Positions 17,587 through 27,304 of a stretch of 64,000 nucleotides of DNA are shown in pieces. The notes below the pieces were generated by a model that was given only the letters and a program-made list of their open reading frames with translations, made no database searches and was not told where the DNA came from. How positions within the stretch are numbered: the stretch's first letter is position 1; each line of letters opens with the position of its first letter. The position numbers were made by a program, and so were the translations under genes. The DNA is from Ochrobactrum teleogrylli (lineage in GTDB: Bacteria > Pseudomonadota > Alphaproteobacteria > Rhizobiales > Rhizobiaceae), in NCBI RefSeq assembly GCF_006376685.1, contig NZ_VEWL01000002.1, positions 62,001-126,000 on the forward strand. Reading direction: 5' to 3'.

Positions 17587-18912
17587 ATGTTGAACCAGCA
17601 GACCACCGCGACAAAGACCGAACCGTTTGACAGGCGAAATGCCTGTCCCGGCCTGTCGCGCATGGTTATGGCGCGCGACGGTGCCATTGCGCGCATCAAA
17701 CTGCCGCTCGGACGGCTCACCGCCGATCAGGCTTTTGCGCTGGCCGAGATTGCCGAAAAATTCGGTCCCGGCGCTGTGGAACTTTCGATTCGCTCCAATA
17801 TCCAGCTGCGCGCCATCGCGCCTGAGAACTGGGAACAAGCAGTCACAGCACTTTATCAAGCAGGTTTTGGTGCCGATAACCCCGCTGCGGATGACATTCG
17901 CAACGTCATGGTCAGCCCCACATCCGGTATAGACCGCGATCAAGCTTGCGATGTCACGCCGCTAGCGCGGCAATTGCTGGCAGCGCTTGAGAACAACGCC
18001 GACCATCATGCGCTGTCGCCAAAATTCTCGTTCCAGATCGATGGCGGCGAAGCTTGCGCCATGATTGCTCATCCGGGTGACATTTGGCTATCCGCAACAG
18101 ATGACGGTCGTATTTTTGCTTTCGGCTTTGCTTCGTCGCCCGATGGAACCGCATTGGGAAGCGTGGAAATCGATGATGCGCTGCCCTTTATAGAAGCAGC
18201 GCTGCGATTATTTCTTGCCCACTCCAAAGGCGCGGCGCGAATGAAGCAACTCTTCGAAACCCTTGCTGTCGAAGAGTTTTTGAAAGAACTGATTGCCAGC
18301 CTTCCGTTTCCGGTCGATTCCGCTGCCAATTGGCAACGGCGGCAACCCCGCCCATGCGCCCATCTGGGAGCCCACGTTCAGGTTGACGGACGGCTCTACA
18401 TCGGCGCTATGCCGCTTCTGGGGCGGCTCGATACGACGCAACTGCAGGCACTCGGTGCCCTTTCACAAAAGGTCAACGGCGGGGAAATCCGGCTGACGCC
18501 TTGGCAGGGCGTGATCCTGCCAAATGTCGATGCAGCACATTGCGACAAGGTTCTCCGGCAATTGCATACGCTCGGCCTTGCGACCGATGCGCAGGCACCG
18601 CAATCACGACTGCGCAGTTGTACCGGGTCAAAGGGTTGCGCCTCTGCCCTCTCCGACACGCAGACCGATGCGAAAGAACTGGCCTCGTTTCTTGACGTCG
18701 ATAGCCCGGACGCGGTCCATCTCACTGGCTGCGCCAAGTCCTGCGCCGCGCTTGCGCCGCTTCCGCACACGCTTCTGGCGCGCTCTCCGGGCCGCTACGA
18801 TGTCTTTTTTGCAGACAAGGCTGGACCATCCCGTTTCGGGCGGCTATTGGCGACTGACGTGACTATTGACGCTGCCGCGCGCCTTCTCAACTCACCAGAG
18901 CGGAAACCATGA
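17587..18912 (+). CDS. cobG: precorrin-3B synthase (oxygen-dependent)
   Basis: A 441-residue nitrite/sulfite-reductase-like protein, starting at the ATG at 17587 ([15 protein letters not shown]); the frame is open further upstream but overlaps cobL. Two ferredoxin-like half-domains are visible ([14 protein letters not shown] near 77-90 and [15 protein letters not shown] near 298-312). The [4Fe-4S] cysteines lie in CTGSKGC and GCAKSC near 343-390. CobG uses O2 to hydroxylate precorrin-3A at C20 with a gamma-lactone, which marks this pathway as the aerobic one. It overlaps cobH by ATGA. Confidence 0.95.
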   Translation: MLNQQTTATKTEPFDRRNACPGLSRMVMARDGAIARIKLPLGRLTADQAFALAEIAEKFGPGAVELSIRSNIQLRAIAPENWEQAVTALYQAGFGADNPAADDIRNVMVSPTSGIDRDQACDVTPLARQLLAALENNADHHALSPKFSFQIDGGEACAMIAHPGDIWLSATDDGRIFAFGFASSPDGTALGSVEIDDALPFIEAALRLFLAHSKGAARMKQLFETLAVEEFLKELIASLPFPVDSAANWQRRQPRPCAHLGAHVQVDGRLYIGAMPLLGRLDTTQLQALGALSQKVNGGEIRLTPWQGVILPNVDAAHCDKVLRQLHTLGLATDAQAPQSRLRSCTGSKGCASALSDTQTDAKELASFLDVDSPDAVHLTGCAKSCAALAPLPHTLLARSPGRYDVFFADKAGPSRFGRLLATDVTIDAAARLLNSPERKP

Positions 18913-19535
18913 TTGATTACATTCGCGACGGGCAGGCCATCTATGACCGCTCTTTCGCCATCATCCGCGCCGAGGCGGATCTGAGCCGCATCCCTGCCGA
19001 TCTCGAAAAACTCGCCGTGCGCGTCATCCATGCTTCAGGCATGGTGGATGTGGTGAGCGACATCGCTTTTTCGGAAGGTGCAGGTCTGGCTGGCAAACAG
19101 GCGCTTGCCAAAGGCGCACCGATTCTCTGCGATGCACGCATGGTCGCCGAAGGTATCACCCGCTCGCGCCTGCCTGCCGACAACCCGGTCATCTGCACGC
19201 TGAACGACCCTTCCGTTCCTGAACTGGCGAAGAAAATCGGCAACACCCGTTCTGCCGCCGCGCTCGATTTGTGGTTGCCGCATCTCGAAGGAAGCATCGT
19301 CGCCATCGGCAATGCCCCAACCGCCCTCTTCCGGCTTTTCGAAATGCTGGATGCCGGTGCGCCAAAGCCAGCGCTTATCATCGGCATGCCGGTCGGCTTT
19401 GTCGGTGCGGCGGAATCGAAGGACGAACTCGCCGCCAATAGTCGCGGCGTGCCCTATGTCATCGTGCGCGGACGACGCGGCGGCAGTGCCATGACCGCGG
19501 CGGCGGTCAATGCTCTGGCTTCGGAGCGCGAATAA
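18909..19535 (+). CDS. cobH: precorrin-8X methylmutase
   Basis: A 208-residue CobH/CbiC protein moving the C11 methyl group to C12 to give hydrogenobyrinate. The catalytic-His segment [12 protein letters not shown] (about residues 39-50) and [15 protein letters not shown] are clear, as are the C-terminal [16 protein letters not shown] and [16 protein letters not shown]. Translation is coupled at both ends: ATGA with cobG and TAATG with cobI. Confidence 0.97.
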   Translation: MIDYIRDGQAIYDRSFAIIRAEADLSRIPADLEKLAVRVIHASGMVDVVSDIAFSEGAGLAGKQALAKGAPILCDARMVAEGITRSRLPADNPVICTLNDPSVPELAKKIGNTRSAAALDLWLPHLEGSIVAIGNAPTALFRLFEMLDAGAPKPALIIGMPVGFVGAAESKDELAANSRGVPYVIVRGRRGGSAMTAAAVNALASERE

Positions 19536-20269
19536 TGACGACAAAAGGCAAGCTTTTCGGTCTGGGTGTCGGCCCCGGCGATCCTGAACTCATCACACTG
19601 AAGGCGCTTCGGCTGCTAAAATCAGCGCCGGTGGTGGCCTATCACGCTGCCAAGGGCAAGAAGGGCAATGCCCTTACCATTGTTGAGGACTATCTCTCGC
19701 CGGAACAGGTTCTGGTGCCGCTCATCTATCCGGTGACTACGGAAAAACTGCCCGCGCACATGGATTATGAGCAGATCGTCAGCGATTTTTACGGCGAGAT
19801 CACCACGACAATCGCCGGATATCTCGATCAGGGACAGGATGTGGCCGTGATCGCGGAAGGCGACCCGTTCTTCTATGGCTCGTTCATGTATATTCATGAC
19901 CGGTTGGCTGAAAGCTATGAAACCACAGTGGTTCCGGGTGTTTGTTCGGTGCTCGGCGCTTCGGCTGTGCTTGGCGCGCCGCTTGTCTATCGCAACCAGA
20001 CATTGTCGATCCTTTCCGGCGTCATGGAAGCCGACGAACTGAAGCGCAGGCTGGCCGATACTGGTGCCGCCGCCATCATGAAACTCGGCAAGAATCTCGA
20101 CAAGGTTCGCGATGTGCTGACCGATCTTAGCCTGATGGACCGCGCGCTTTATGTCGAGCGCGCCACCATGGCCAATCAGCGCATCGTGCCGCTGTCGGAC
20201 GTCAGCGGCAGCGATTGCCCCTATTTCTCGATCATCCTTGTTCCTGGCCAGAAATGGAACGGCGCATGA
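19535..20269 (+). CDS. cobI: precorrin-2 C20-methyltransferase
   Basis: A 244-residue SAM-dependent tetrapyrrole methylase. The N-terminal [39 protein letters not shown] (about 106-124) and [12 protein letters not shown] mark the CobI/CbiL group. It converts precorrin-2 to precorrin-3A before CobG acts. It starts at TAATG with cobH and ends in an ATGA overlap with the CbiG-CobJ gene. Confidence 0.96.
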   Translation: MTTKGKLFGLGVGPGDPELITLKALRLLKSAPVVAYHAAKGKKGNALTIVEDYLSPEQVLVPLIYPVTTEKLPAHMDYEQIVSDFYGEITTTIAGYLDQGQDVAVIAEGDPFFYGSFMYIHDRLAESYETTVVPGVCSVLGASAVLGAPLVYRNQTLSILSGVMEADELKRRLADTGAAAIMKLGKNLDKVRDVLTDLSLMDRALYVERATMANQRIVPLSDVSGSDCPYFSIILVPGQKWNGA

Positions 20270-21960
20270 AGCCGGCTATCGTTGTGTTGGCGGAAGCGGC
20301 GACCGTAACAGCACGCCGCATTGCCGCCGCGCTCGATCAGGCCGAGGTGCTTGGACTTCAGGATCGCGTCACGGGTGCCGACAGGACATTTGCCCATTTC
20401 GGGGACACCATACGCGCCCTTTATGAAGAAGGCCGACCGGTCATCGCGCTCTGCGCCGCCGGTATTGTCATCCGCGCACTGGCGCCTCTTTTGCAGAACA
20501 AGCGCATAGAGCCGCCCGTTCTGGTGATTGCCGAAGACGGCAGCGCCGTGGTGCCGCTTCTCGGCGGGCTGTCCGGCGTCAACGACACGGCGCGAACCAT
20601 CGCCGCCGCACTGGAGGTCGCCCCGGCGATCACCACCTCCGGCGAATTGCGCTTCGGAATCAATCTCCTGCACCCGCCAGCGGAACTGACGCTCGCCAAT
20701 CCGGATGCGGCGAAAGCCTTCACGTCCGATCTTCTGGCAGGTGCGAAACTGCGCCTCAACGGACGCTCCCGCTGGGTACAGACGTCGAAGCTGCCTTTCG
20801 CCGACGATGGCAGGCTCACCGTCAGCATCACGCCGGAAAAACGCACGCCGCTGCCGGATGAGCTCATCTATCATCCGCAGGTCGTGGCCGTCGCCATCGA
20901 CCAGCCGACCGACGATCTTGCGGAAGCAATGACACGGGCGTTCGACGAAACGGGCCTCGCACGATCATCGCTCGCGCTGCTGCTGGCCCATGAACGTCAC
21001 TGCGCTGTGCAGCAAATCCATGAAGCGGCAGGCGCACTCGGCGCAGAGCTACGCTTTGTGCCGTCGGCTGACACTGCGCTTTCACTTGCTCATCTTTCAG
21101 TCGAGCAGCCGCTGCGGTTGATCGAAGCGGGCGGCCTCGTGCTGGCCGTCGCTCCTGCCCCTGCTGACGTGCTGCGGATTGGGCGCAAACGCGGAAAGCT
21201 GGTCGTGGTCGGGCTTGGCCCCGGATCACGGGATCTGATGACGCCCGCCGTGCAGCGCGAACTCGAACAGGCCGAAGATATTCTCGGCTACGAGACTTAT
21301 GTGCGCATGGCCGGGCCGTTTCATGCTGGTCAGACCGTGCATATGACCGATAATCGCGAGGAAATGCAGCGCGCGCGCCATGCCTTCGAACTGGCCGCCT
21401 CAGGCCGCACGGTGGCGATGGTTTCGTCTGGCGATCCCGGCGTTTTCGCCATGGCGGCTGCCGTGGTCGAGGCGCTGCACGAAACCGACAACCCTGCATG
21501 GCATGGTGTGGAACTGGTCATTCAGCCGGGCATCTCGGCTGCGATGGCAGCAGCGTCCCGCAGCGGTGCACCGCTCGGCCATGATTTCTGCATTCTCTCG
21601 CTGTCCGATAATCTGAAACCATGGGACGTGATCGAAAAACGTCTGACGCTGGCCGCAGAAGCTGATCTCGCCATGGCATTTTACAATCCTATTTCCAAAG
21701 CCCGTCCGCATCAGCTGGGCCGTGCGCTGGAAATTCTGCGCCAGCATCGCGCTCCGCAAACGCCGGTTGTGCTAGGCCGCGATATCGGCAGACCGGCGGA
21801 GACAATGCGCGTCACCACGCTTCGGCAATTGACGCCCGACGATGTGGATATGCGCACGGTGGTGATCGTCGGCTCGTCTCATACGCAGCGGTTTGAGCGA
21901 GCAACGGGCGGCGAATGGGTCTATACGCCACGCTGGTACGGCGAAAAGCCGGACAAATGA
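20266..21960 (+). CDS. cobJ: CbiG-CobJ fusion: CbiG-like module plus precorrin-3B C17-methyltransferase
   Basis: A 564-residue fusion starting at the ATG that overlaps the cobI stop. Residues about 1-130 match CbiG_N ([39 protein letters not shown]). Residues about 200-300 match CbiG_C ([20 protein letters not shown]). From about residue 310 the methylase begins ([19 protein letters not shown]), with [18 protein letters not shown] and [14 protein letters not shown], the CobJ/CbiH signatures. CobJ methylates C17 and contracts the ring. Stand-alone CobJ is about 250 residues, so this one is double length. CbiG opens a lactone in the anaerobic pathway; a role here is inferred. A separate CobE (CbiG_C-like) also lies in the locus. 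Confidence 0.93.
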   Translation: MKPAIVVLAEAATVTARRIAAALDQAEVLGLQDRVTGADRTFAHFGDTIRALYEEGRPVIALCAAGIVIRALAPLLQNKRIEPPVLVIAEDGSAVVPLLGGLSGVNDTARTIAAALEVAPAITTSGELRFGINLLHPPAELTLANPDAAKAFTSDLLAGAKLRLNGRSRWVQTSKLPFADDGRLTVSITPEKRTPLPDELIYHPQVVAVAIDQPTDDLAEAMTRAFDETGLARSSLALLLAHERHCAVQQIHEAAGALGAELRFVPSADTALSLAHLSVEQPLRLIEAGGLVLAVAPAPADVLRIGRKRGKLVVVGLGPGSRDLMTPAVQRELEQAEDILGYETYVRMAGPFHAGQTVHMTDNREEMQRARHAFELAASGRTVAMVSSGDPGVFAMAAAVVEALHETDNPAWHGVELVIQPGISAAMAAASRSGAPLGHDFCILSLSDNLKPWDVIEKRLTLAAEADLAMAFYNPISKARPHQLGRALEILRQHRAPQTPVVLGRDIGRPAETMRVTTLRQLTPDDVDMRTVVIVGSSHTQRFERATGGEWVYTPRWYGEKPDK

Positions 21961-21966
21961 TCAAAC

Positions 21967-21995
21967 AAAAAGGCAGGGAAATCCCTGCCTTTTTC
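21967..21995 (+). terminator. intrinsic terminator after cobGHIJ
   Basis: AAAAAGGCAGGGA and TCCCTGCCTTTTT form a tight hairpin 6 bases after the cobJ stop, with a T-run on the plus strand and an A-run that would serve the opposite strand too. It separates cobJ from the convergent lipoprotein gene. Confidence 0.85.
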
Positions 21996-22018
21996 GTAAC
22001 TTATTCAAGTTTAATGAA

Positions 22019-22486
22019 TCAGTTCTTCTTTGCCTTGGCCTTCTTCGGCGCGACAGCTGCGGCTGCGTCGGCCTTGGCGGCAGCAGCTTCAGCGGCAACC
22101 TGATCGGCGCTCTTCGGCGAAGTGTCGATAACCGCGCGCACGCCGCCCTTGGCGGTCAGCTGGCAGACTGCGGTGCGCAGATCGACCTTTAGGTCCACAT
22201 CCGTGCCGCCATTGGCGCCCGGACGGGAATCGACAGCGCTGATCACGCGTTCCGGCAGGAAATACTTGTTGGCGGCGGCAGTGATGCAAGGCTGCGCCAG
22301 GGAATAGTCGACCGTCTTAACCGGAGTCGGAATGAAGCTTGGCAGCGAGGAGCTGGCCGCTGGCACCGGGGAATCGGTCTTGCCGGGGGTGATGGCAACC
22401 GGCGCGGTCGTCGTACAGGCGGCAGCAAGCGGGGCCAACATGGCGATTGCAAGGAAACGGGCTCCGGTGCGGACTCGTCCGTACAT
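22019..22486 (-). CDS. small predicted lipoprotein, unknown function
   Basis: About 155 residues from the ATG read from 22486 (MYGRVRTGARFLAIAMLAPL). AGGAAG lies 6 bases before it, which favours it over the in-frame ATG 15 bases upstream. The signal peptide ends in a lipobox LAAAC (about residue 24). The mature part has one conserved-looking segment (SLAQPCITAAANKYFLPE and VDLRTAVCQLTAKG, with a possible Cys pair), then an Ala/Lys-rich tail. I recognise no family. It sits inside the cob locus but nothing in it suggests corrin binding. Confidence 0.7.
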   Translation of the reverse strand: MYGRVRTGARFLAIAMLAPLAAACTTTAPVAITPGKTDSPVPAASSSLPSFIPTPVKTVDYSLAQPCITAAANKYFLPERVISAVDSRPGANGGTDVDLKVDLRTAVCQLTAKGGVRAVIDTSPKSADQVAAEAAAAKADAAAAVAPKKAKAKKN

Positions 22487-22616
22487 AATGGTCTTCCTCA
22501 TTAGGTCTGCTGGATAGGTAAAATTTTAATTTCGATAACTATTCGGTTTTAGCCGATTGTCGAGTGGCAGGAACGCCACAGAGCCGGAATTTCGATTCGC
22601 ATCCACAAAACTGTCG

Positions 22617-23513
22617 TCACTGTTTTGCGAGAATCCAGTTCAGCATCTCCCGCCAGTCGGTCATGCGGATGGGCGTACCGTGATTGCCGGACTCGAACCG
22701 CCGGAACTGTACCGGATAGCCCGGCGCGCGTTTGCGAATTTCCCGATAGAAAGCTTCCTGCCGGTCAATGGCGAAAACCGGATCGCGGCTGCCATGTCCG
22801 AAGAAGACCGGCACACGCCGCTTGAATGTCGCCGATGTGAAGAAACCGTCGTCCCACAGCGAACCCAACAGAATGAGCCCGGCAAGCTCTCCGCCAGCCT
22901 TTTCATTGGACGCGATGCGCCAGCAAAGCGAACCACCCTGCGAACCGCAGGACAGGATCAGCGGTGCGGAAGGCGACGACGCCTTCAAGGCCTCGATCAG
23001 CCCCGCAATCTGCGCTTCGCCCGTAGTCGCGAAATCCTTGAAATCCGGCGTGACATAGAGACCGCCATTCAACGCGGCCAAATTCTTGACGCGGTTGAAA
23101 TTGCCGCCAAAGGTGAAATCATTCATCCCCTGCAAGCGATTACCGCCGCGACCGTGCAGATAGATTACGATGAAGGATGCGCCCTGCTGCTTGCCAGCGA
23201 CCATGGCCTTCACAGGCCCCGCCGCGGTCTGAAAGGTGACATCCTTTTGATAGGCGCGCGCTTTCAGCGAGACATAGCTGTCCTTTACGCGCTTTTCCGG
23301 CACGCTATCGCGACCATTGATGTCGCGCATCTCGTTGTAATCAATGATTTTATAGTCGCCGCCATCGGCGCTGCTCAACACGCCGGGATAGGCGAAGGCA
23401 TCATCCTTGAAAGGCGGCAGTGGCCCTTGTGCCCAAGCTACGGACACCGACAACAGCAGCGCTGCCATGCCCCCAAGTCCAGCCTGCGCTGTTGCGTTCA
23501 ATCGCATTTTCAT
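22617..23513 (-). CDS. exported alpha/beta-hydrolase fold protein
   Basis: A 298-residue protein with a signal peptide (ending VAWAQG, about residue 30) and a very strong ribosome-binding site (GGAGGAGG). The alpha/beta hydrolase core is visible: FIVIYLHGRGGN (oxyanion-hole HG), nucleophile elbow LSCGSQGGS (GxSxG form), SRDPVFAI with the acid, and SGNHGTPI with the catalytic His near the C-terminus. Substrate unknown; it is probably periplasmic. It is codirectional with cobR, just downstream of it, with a 27-base gap. Confidence 0.8.
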   Translation of the reverse strand: MKMRLNATAQAGLGGMAALLLSVSVAWAQGPLPPFKDDAFAYPGVLSSADGGDYKIIDYNEMRDINGRDSVPEKRVKDSYVSLKARAYQKDVTFQTAAGPVKAMVAGKQQGASFIVIYLHGRGGNRLQGMNDFTFGGNFNRVKNLAALNGGLYVTPDFKDFATTGEAQIAGLIEALKASSPSAPLILSCGSQGGSLCWRIASNEKAGGELAGLILLGSLWDDGFFTSATFKRRVPVFFGHGSRDPVFAIDRQEAFYREIRKRAPGYPVQFRRFESGNHGTPIRMTDWREMLNWILAKQ

Positions 23514-23540
23514 TCTGCCTCCTCCCCTCCAGTCAGCCGA

Positions 23541-24125
23541 TCACAATTCGAGCGTGTGATAGCGCCGGTTCAGATAGATGAGCGCAGATGCATCGGCATT
23601 GGACCGCAGGCCGATCACTTCGCCAAACAGCACATGATGCGTCGAATGATCCTGAATGCTGACAACCCGGCAGTCGAAAGCCGCCAGCGCATCGCTCAGC
23701 ACGGGCGCGCCGGTGGCAAACCTGTCCCACGTCGCCAGCTCAAAGCGCTCATCCTGCGTCAGCCCGATGCGCCCGGAAAAGGCGTCGGCCAGTTGCTGAT
23801 GTGTTCCCGCCAGCGTGTTGATTGCGAAGACACCGTTTTCGATGAACAGGCGATTGTCTTCATGAACCTTCTGAAGGCAGATCAGAACTGTCGCGGGAGC
23901 GTCGGATACCGAACAGGCCGCCGTCAATGTCAGGCCGCGCCGTCCTGCCGGGCCATCGGTCGTCACGATTTGCACCGCGCCGGCATAGTGGCTCATGGCA
24001 TCGCGGTAAGCCTTGGGCTCCACAGATGCCGCACTGGAGATGATGTTATTTATCGTTTGCACGTCAGAATCGATCCGTTGCCGACCGTAATATTTAGCCG
24101 AAATACTGGCATAGATTACGGGCAT
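23541..24125 (-). CDS. cobR: cob(II)yrinic acid a,c-diamide reductase (flavin reductase fold)
   Basis: The open frame gives 194 residues, but the conserved flavin-reductase-like fold begins only at about residue 36 (VEPKAYRDAMSHYAGAVQIV). No Shine-Dalgarno precedes the ATG at 24125, so a GTG at 24023 is a plausible true start. GLTLTAACSVSDAPATVLIC and FAINTLAGTHQQLADAF are the FMN-binding segments of this family, and LIYLNRRYHTLEL ends it. A homologous protein in Brucella melitensis was shown to be CobR, reducing Co(II) to Co(I) corrin before adenosylation by CobO. Placement inside the cob locus supports that role over general flavin reduction. Confidence 0.87.
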   Translation of the reverse strand: MPVIYASISAKYYGRQRIDSDVQTINNIISSAASVEPKAYRDAMSHYAGAVQIVTTDGPAGRRGLTLTAACSVSDAPATVLICLQKVHEDNRLFIENGVFAINTLAGTHQQLADAFSGRIGLTQDERFELATWDRFATGAPVLSDALAAFDCRVVSIQDHSTHHVLFGEVIGLRSNADASALIYLNRRYHTLEL

Positions 24126-24138
24126 TGCACAAAGGCGC

Positions 24139-24171
24139 GGAAACCGCTACCCACTTTTCGATCACATTGCC
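24139..24171. repeat. degenerate Rhizobiales-type palindromic repeat
   Basis: GGAAACCGCTACCCACTTTTCG followed by ATCACATTGCC resembles the complement of the element at 60632-60678 (GTGGAAACCGATTTT). It lies in the divergent promoter gap between cobR and the binding-protein gene. It is partial and could be a chance resemblance. Confidence 0.35.
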
Positions 24172-24198
24172 ACGAATTGTATAAAGAAGACCGATAAC

Positions 24199-25290
24199 GT
24201 GATTGAGTCTGGGAAGCTTCCCATTGCCACTCTGACAAGCCTTGCCATGCTGTTGCTGGCAGGATCGGGATTGGCGTATGCGGATAACATCCGGATCGGT
24301 CTGGCGGCACCTTTGACGGGCACTTTCGCCCCCTTGGGCAACCAGCTTGCGCAGGGCGCGCGTGCGGCTGCCGAAACACGAAGCACAGACTTGGTCATTT
24401 TCGATGACCGTTGCGACGCGGAAGGTGGCAAGGAGGCGGCAGAACGCTTCATTGCGCAAAATGTCCGCATCGCATCGGGCTTTCTCTGCGCCGAATCTCT
24501 CGAAGCCGCAGCCCCGCTTCTGGCCGAACGCAACATTCCGGTGATCATATCCGGCGTCAGCGAACAAACCCTTGTCGAGCGCCGCGCCGCAACGCCCCTG
24601 CCGGTGTTCCGCCTGAGCACGGGATTGGAAAAGGAAACGCAGGCGACGGCGAGTTTTCTCGGCAGTCTGTGGCGCGCCCAGCCCTTCGCGGTGATCGATG
24701 ATGGCACCATTGAAGGCCGTGAGCGCGCAAGCCGGGTTCTTGCCAGCTTGAAAGAGCAGCAGCTACAGCCGGTTTTCATCGATACCTATCGCCCCGGATT
24801 GGAAAACCAAAACGCGCTGGTTGCCCGCCTCAAGCGCGCTGGCGCCACCCATGTCTACGTCGGCGGCGAACGCGACGACATTGCCGCCATTGGCGCAAGT
24901 GCTGCTTCGCTCAATTATCCGCTGGTCATTGCGGGCGGCAGCCTGCTGGACGCTGCGCCCGGCGCACAACGCTTGAGCGAAGGCACATTGATGACCGCGC
25001 CGCTGAAGCCGCAGGATTTGCCAACCGCAAAACCGGCAATCGACGCGCTTCATCAGGCGGGGCGTTTTGTCGAAGCCTATGCGATCACCGGCTATGCAAC
25101 GGTGCAGATCGCCGCCGATGCCGTCAGCAAAGCCGATGAGCAAAAGCAGCCAGTGCTCGACACGCTGCGCCATACATCCTTCGAAACGGTGCTTGGCACG
25201 ATCAAGTTCGACGGCAACGGCATGCGGACAGACAATCCGAACCGCTTGCAGCGCTACGAGGGTTCGCGCTTCATACCAGCCGATAGATAA
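24199..25290 (+). CDS. orphan periplasmic binding protein (Peripla_BP_6 / LivK-like)
   Basis: A 363-residue exported protein starting with GTG at 24199; the signal peptide ends GLAYADN (about residue 29). IRIGLAAPLTGTFAPLGNQ is the typical first segment of type I branched-chain amino-acid-type binding proteins, and the two lobes continue to ITGYATVQIAADAV and the C-terminal IKFDGNGMRTDN. No permease or ATPase gene is near, so it is an orphan. It is divergent from cobR, and its 3' end overlaps cobD by 20 bases. The ligand is unknown. Confidence 0.82.
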   Translation: MIESGKLPIATLTSLAMLLLAGSGLAYADNIRIGLAAPLTGTFAPLGNQLAQGARAAAETRSTDLVIFDDRCDAEGGKEAAERFIAQNVRIASGFLCAESLEAAAPLLAERNIPVIISGVSEQTLVERRAATPLPVFRLSTGLEKETQATASFLGSLWRAQPFAVIDDGTIEGRERASRVLASLKEQQLQPVFIDTYRPGLENQNALVARLKRAGATHVYVGGERDDIAAIGASAASLNYPLVIAGGSLLDAAPGAQRLSEGTLMTAPLKPQDLPTAKPAIDALHQAGRFVEAYAITGYATVQIAADAVSKADEQKQPVLDTLRHTSFETVLGTIKFDGNGMRTDNPNRLQRYEGSRFIPADR

Positions 25291-26260
25291 GTCCGGCGAG
25301 GCTTGCGACGATGACGAGGCCAGTCAGCAGGCTCATCGTCGCCCAGAACAGGTCCAGCGCCGCGTCGATATCCGTTGCGTCAGCTTCGCGCTTGCCCGAT
25401 GCATTGAGCATCGGCCCTTCCACTTTCTCTTCGCCATATTGACGCGGACCGGCGAGCGCCAGATCAAGCGCACCGGCAAAAGCGGATTCCGGCCAGCCCG
25501 CATTGGGCGAACGATGCAGGCGCGCATCGCTGCGCATGACCGAAAACGCTGCCTTTGCTGCTCCCCTGCTCCGGGTCAGTGCAGTTGCAAGCGCGGCCAG
25601 AAGGCCAGTCAAGCGCGCCGGAATATAATTGGCAACATCGTCCAGCTTCGCAGCGAAACGACCGAAGTGGCGATAGCGATCATTGAGATGGCCGATCATC
25701 GAATCGGCGGTATTGATCATCTTGTAGGCGAACAGTCCCGGCAGACCGCCAACAAGAAACCAGAATGCCGGAGCAATAATGCCGTCCGAGGCGTTTTCCG
25801 CCAGACTTTCGATGGCCGCGCGACTGACGCCGCCTTCGCTGAGCTGATCGGGATTGCGCCCGACGATCATCGAAACCGCCTTGCGCCCGCCGTCGATGCC
25901 CGCGTCGCGCAGCCCGCGCGCAACCGCCCCGACATGATCGGCGAGGCTCTTTTGCGCCAGAAGCACCGCCACGATGAGAATTTCCGCCACGGCCCCGGCA
26001 GAGTCCGCAAAGGGCAGCAGGCTTTCGATCGCCAGTCCCAGCAGAATACAGGCCGTGACCAGCGCGATGGTCAGCCACATGCCGTTCCGGCGCAGGACCG
26101 CGTCCGGCAGCGTGCGGTCGTTGAAACGCTTCTCACCCCAGGAAATTGCCTTGCCGAACAGCACCACCGGATGCGGCAGCCTGTGCCACAGCTGCGGCGG
26201 ATCACCGACGACGCGGTCGAGGATGAGCGCCAGCGACAGGATAATCAGCTTTATTTCCAT
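25271..26260 (-). CDS. cobD: adenosylcobinamide-phosphate synthase (CbiB/CobD membrane protein)
   Basis: A 329-residue polytopic inner-membrane protein. LILDRVVGDPPQLWHRLPHPV (first 20 residues of it: LILDRVVGDPPQLWHRLPHP) near residues 12-31 is the CbiB hallmark. ESLAENASDGIIAPAFW and LPGLFAYKMINTADSMIGH (about 160-205) are also family-specific. It joins the aminopropanol-phosphate arm to adenosylcobyric acid together with CobC. It lies 30 bases after cobC on the same strand. Note the naming clash: Salmonella cobD is the decarboxylase called cobC here. Confidence 0.96.
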   Translation of the reverse strand: MEIKLIILSLALILDRVVGDPPQLWHRLPHPVVLFGKAISWGEKRFNDRTLPDAVLRRNGMWLTIALVTACILLGLAIESLLPFADSAGAVAEILIVAVLLAQKSLADHVGAVARGLRDAGIDGGRKAVSMIVGRNPDQLSEGGVSRAAIESLAENASDGIIAPAFWFLVGGLPGLFAYKMINTADSMIGHLNDRYRHFGRFAAKLDDVANYIPARLTGLLAALATALTRSRGAAKAAFSVMRSDARLHRSPNAGWPESAFAGALDLALAGPRQYGEEKVEGPMLNASGKREADATDIDAALDLFWATMSLLTGLVIVASLAGLIYRLV

Positions 26261-26290
26261 GGATTTAACCGAGATTCATGAATCACTTTT

Positions 26291-27304
26291 TCAAGCTGCT
26301 TTTCCGAGACATTGAATGAGCGCATGTTCCAGACGCGCAAGATCTGCATCGTCATTGGCAAGGCCGATGCGCAGCCAATGCGGAGCATAGGCGAATTTGC
26401 GGACGAGAATATGGTTTTCGCACAATGCCCCGTACAATCCGTGCGCATTGTCGTGCGCGACCAACGAGAACAGCGCGGTGCCGCCGACTTCCCACAATCC
26501 GCATCGCGCAAGCACATCGGAAAGTTCCCGACGCCGAATGTCTATCCGCCTGCGAAACGCCTGCAATGTCTCGCCACCCGCGAAAGCGTCGGAAGCGATG
26601 ACAAGCGCCGGTCCCGGCACGGCCCAAGGACCCAGGCGCCGCGTGATCGTGTCGACAATTCCAGCCTGCGCGACGGCAAACCCCAGACGCACGCCAGCCA
26701 GGCCGAAAAACTTGCCGAAGGATTTCAGTACGATCAGAGGCTCGTCGGAGGCCAGCGCCGCGACGCTGACTTCGGGATGCGGATCGGCAAAAGCCTCATC
26801 CACCACCAGAAAACCACCTCTCGCGCCCAAAGTCCGGGCCAGAGCGCGCAGCTCATCTGCAGCAATTACCCTTCCGTCGGGATTGTTGGGATTGACGATG
26901 ACCGCAACCGTCGCACTGTCGGGAACATCGGCAATGCCAGCACATTCCGCGACCTGCCAGCCAGAGGCGGCGAATGAAGCCGCATGTTCCTGATAAGTCG
27001 GCGTCAAAACGGCGACCGTCGCAGGTTGCGCCAGCGTCGGAATAATCTGGATCAGCGCTTGCGTGCCGGGTGCGGCAACGATAGGTGCACCTGCCGGTAT
27101 GCGATAATAGTTTCGTGCAAGTTCAAGCGTCTGGCGCAGCAGACCTTCATCCGGCAAACGGTTCCAGACCTCGGCTGAAATGAACGGCAAGGGATAGTGT
27201 TCGGGATTGATCCCCGTCGAAAGGTCGAGCCAATCGCCCGGTGTACCGCCAAAACGCGCAATCGCCTTGTCCAGCGCGCCGCCATGTTCAATGTTGGATG
27301 TCAC
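26291..27304 (-). CDS. cobC: threonine-phosphate decarboxylase (PLP enzyme)
   Basis: A 337-residue fold-type I PLP enzyme of the histidinol-phosphate aminotransferase-like group. GDWLDLSTGINPEHYPLP (about 18-35) is typical of CobC/CobD decarboxylases; VNPNNPDGRVI holds the cofactor Asn, and LKSFGKFFGLAGVRLGF the Schiff-base lysine. It supplies (R)-1-amino-2-propanol phosphate for the nucleotide loop. Overlaps cobB by ATGA, so the two are translationally coupled. Confidence 0.93.
   Translation of the reverse strand: MTSNIEHGGALDKAIARFGGTPGDWLDLSTGINPEHYPLPFISAEVWNRLPDEGLLRQTLELARNYYRIPAGAPIVAAPGTQALIQIIPTLAQPATVAVLTPTYQEHAASFAASGWQVAECAGIADVPDSATVAVIVNPNNPDGRVIAADELRALARTLGARGGFLVVDEAFADPHPEVSVAALASDEPLIVLKSFGKFFGLAGVRLGFAVAQAGIVDTITRRLGPWAVPGPALVIASDAFAGGETLQAFRRRIDIRRRELSDVLARCGLWEVGGTALFSLVAHDNAHGLYGALCENHILVRKFAYAPHWLRIGLANDDADLARLEHALIQCLGKAA

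Noticed and set aside
22557-24197. A 546-codon plus-strand open frame opposite the hydrolase and cobR
   Set aside because: It spans two recognisable genes and their gap, with no motif and no continuous domain.
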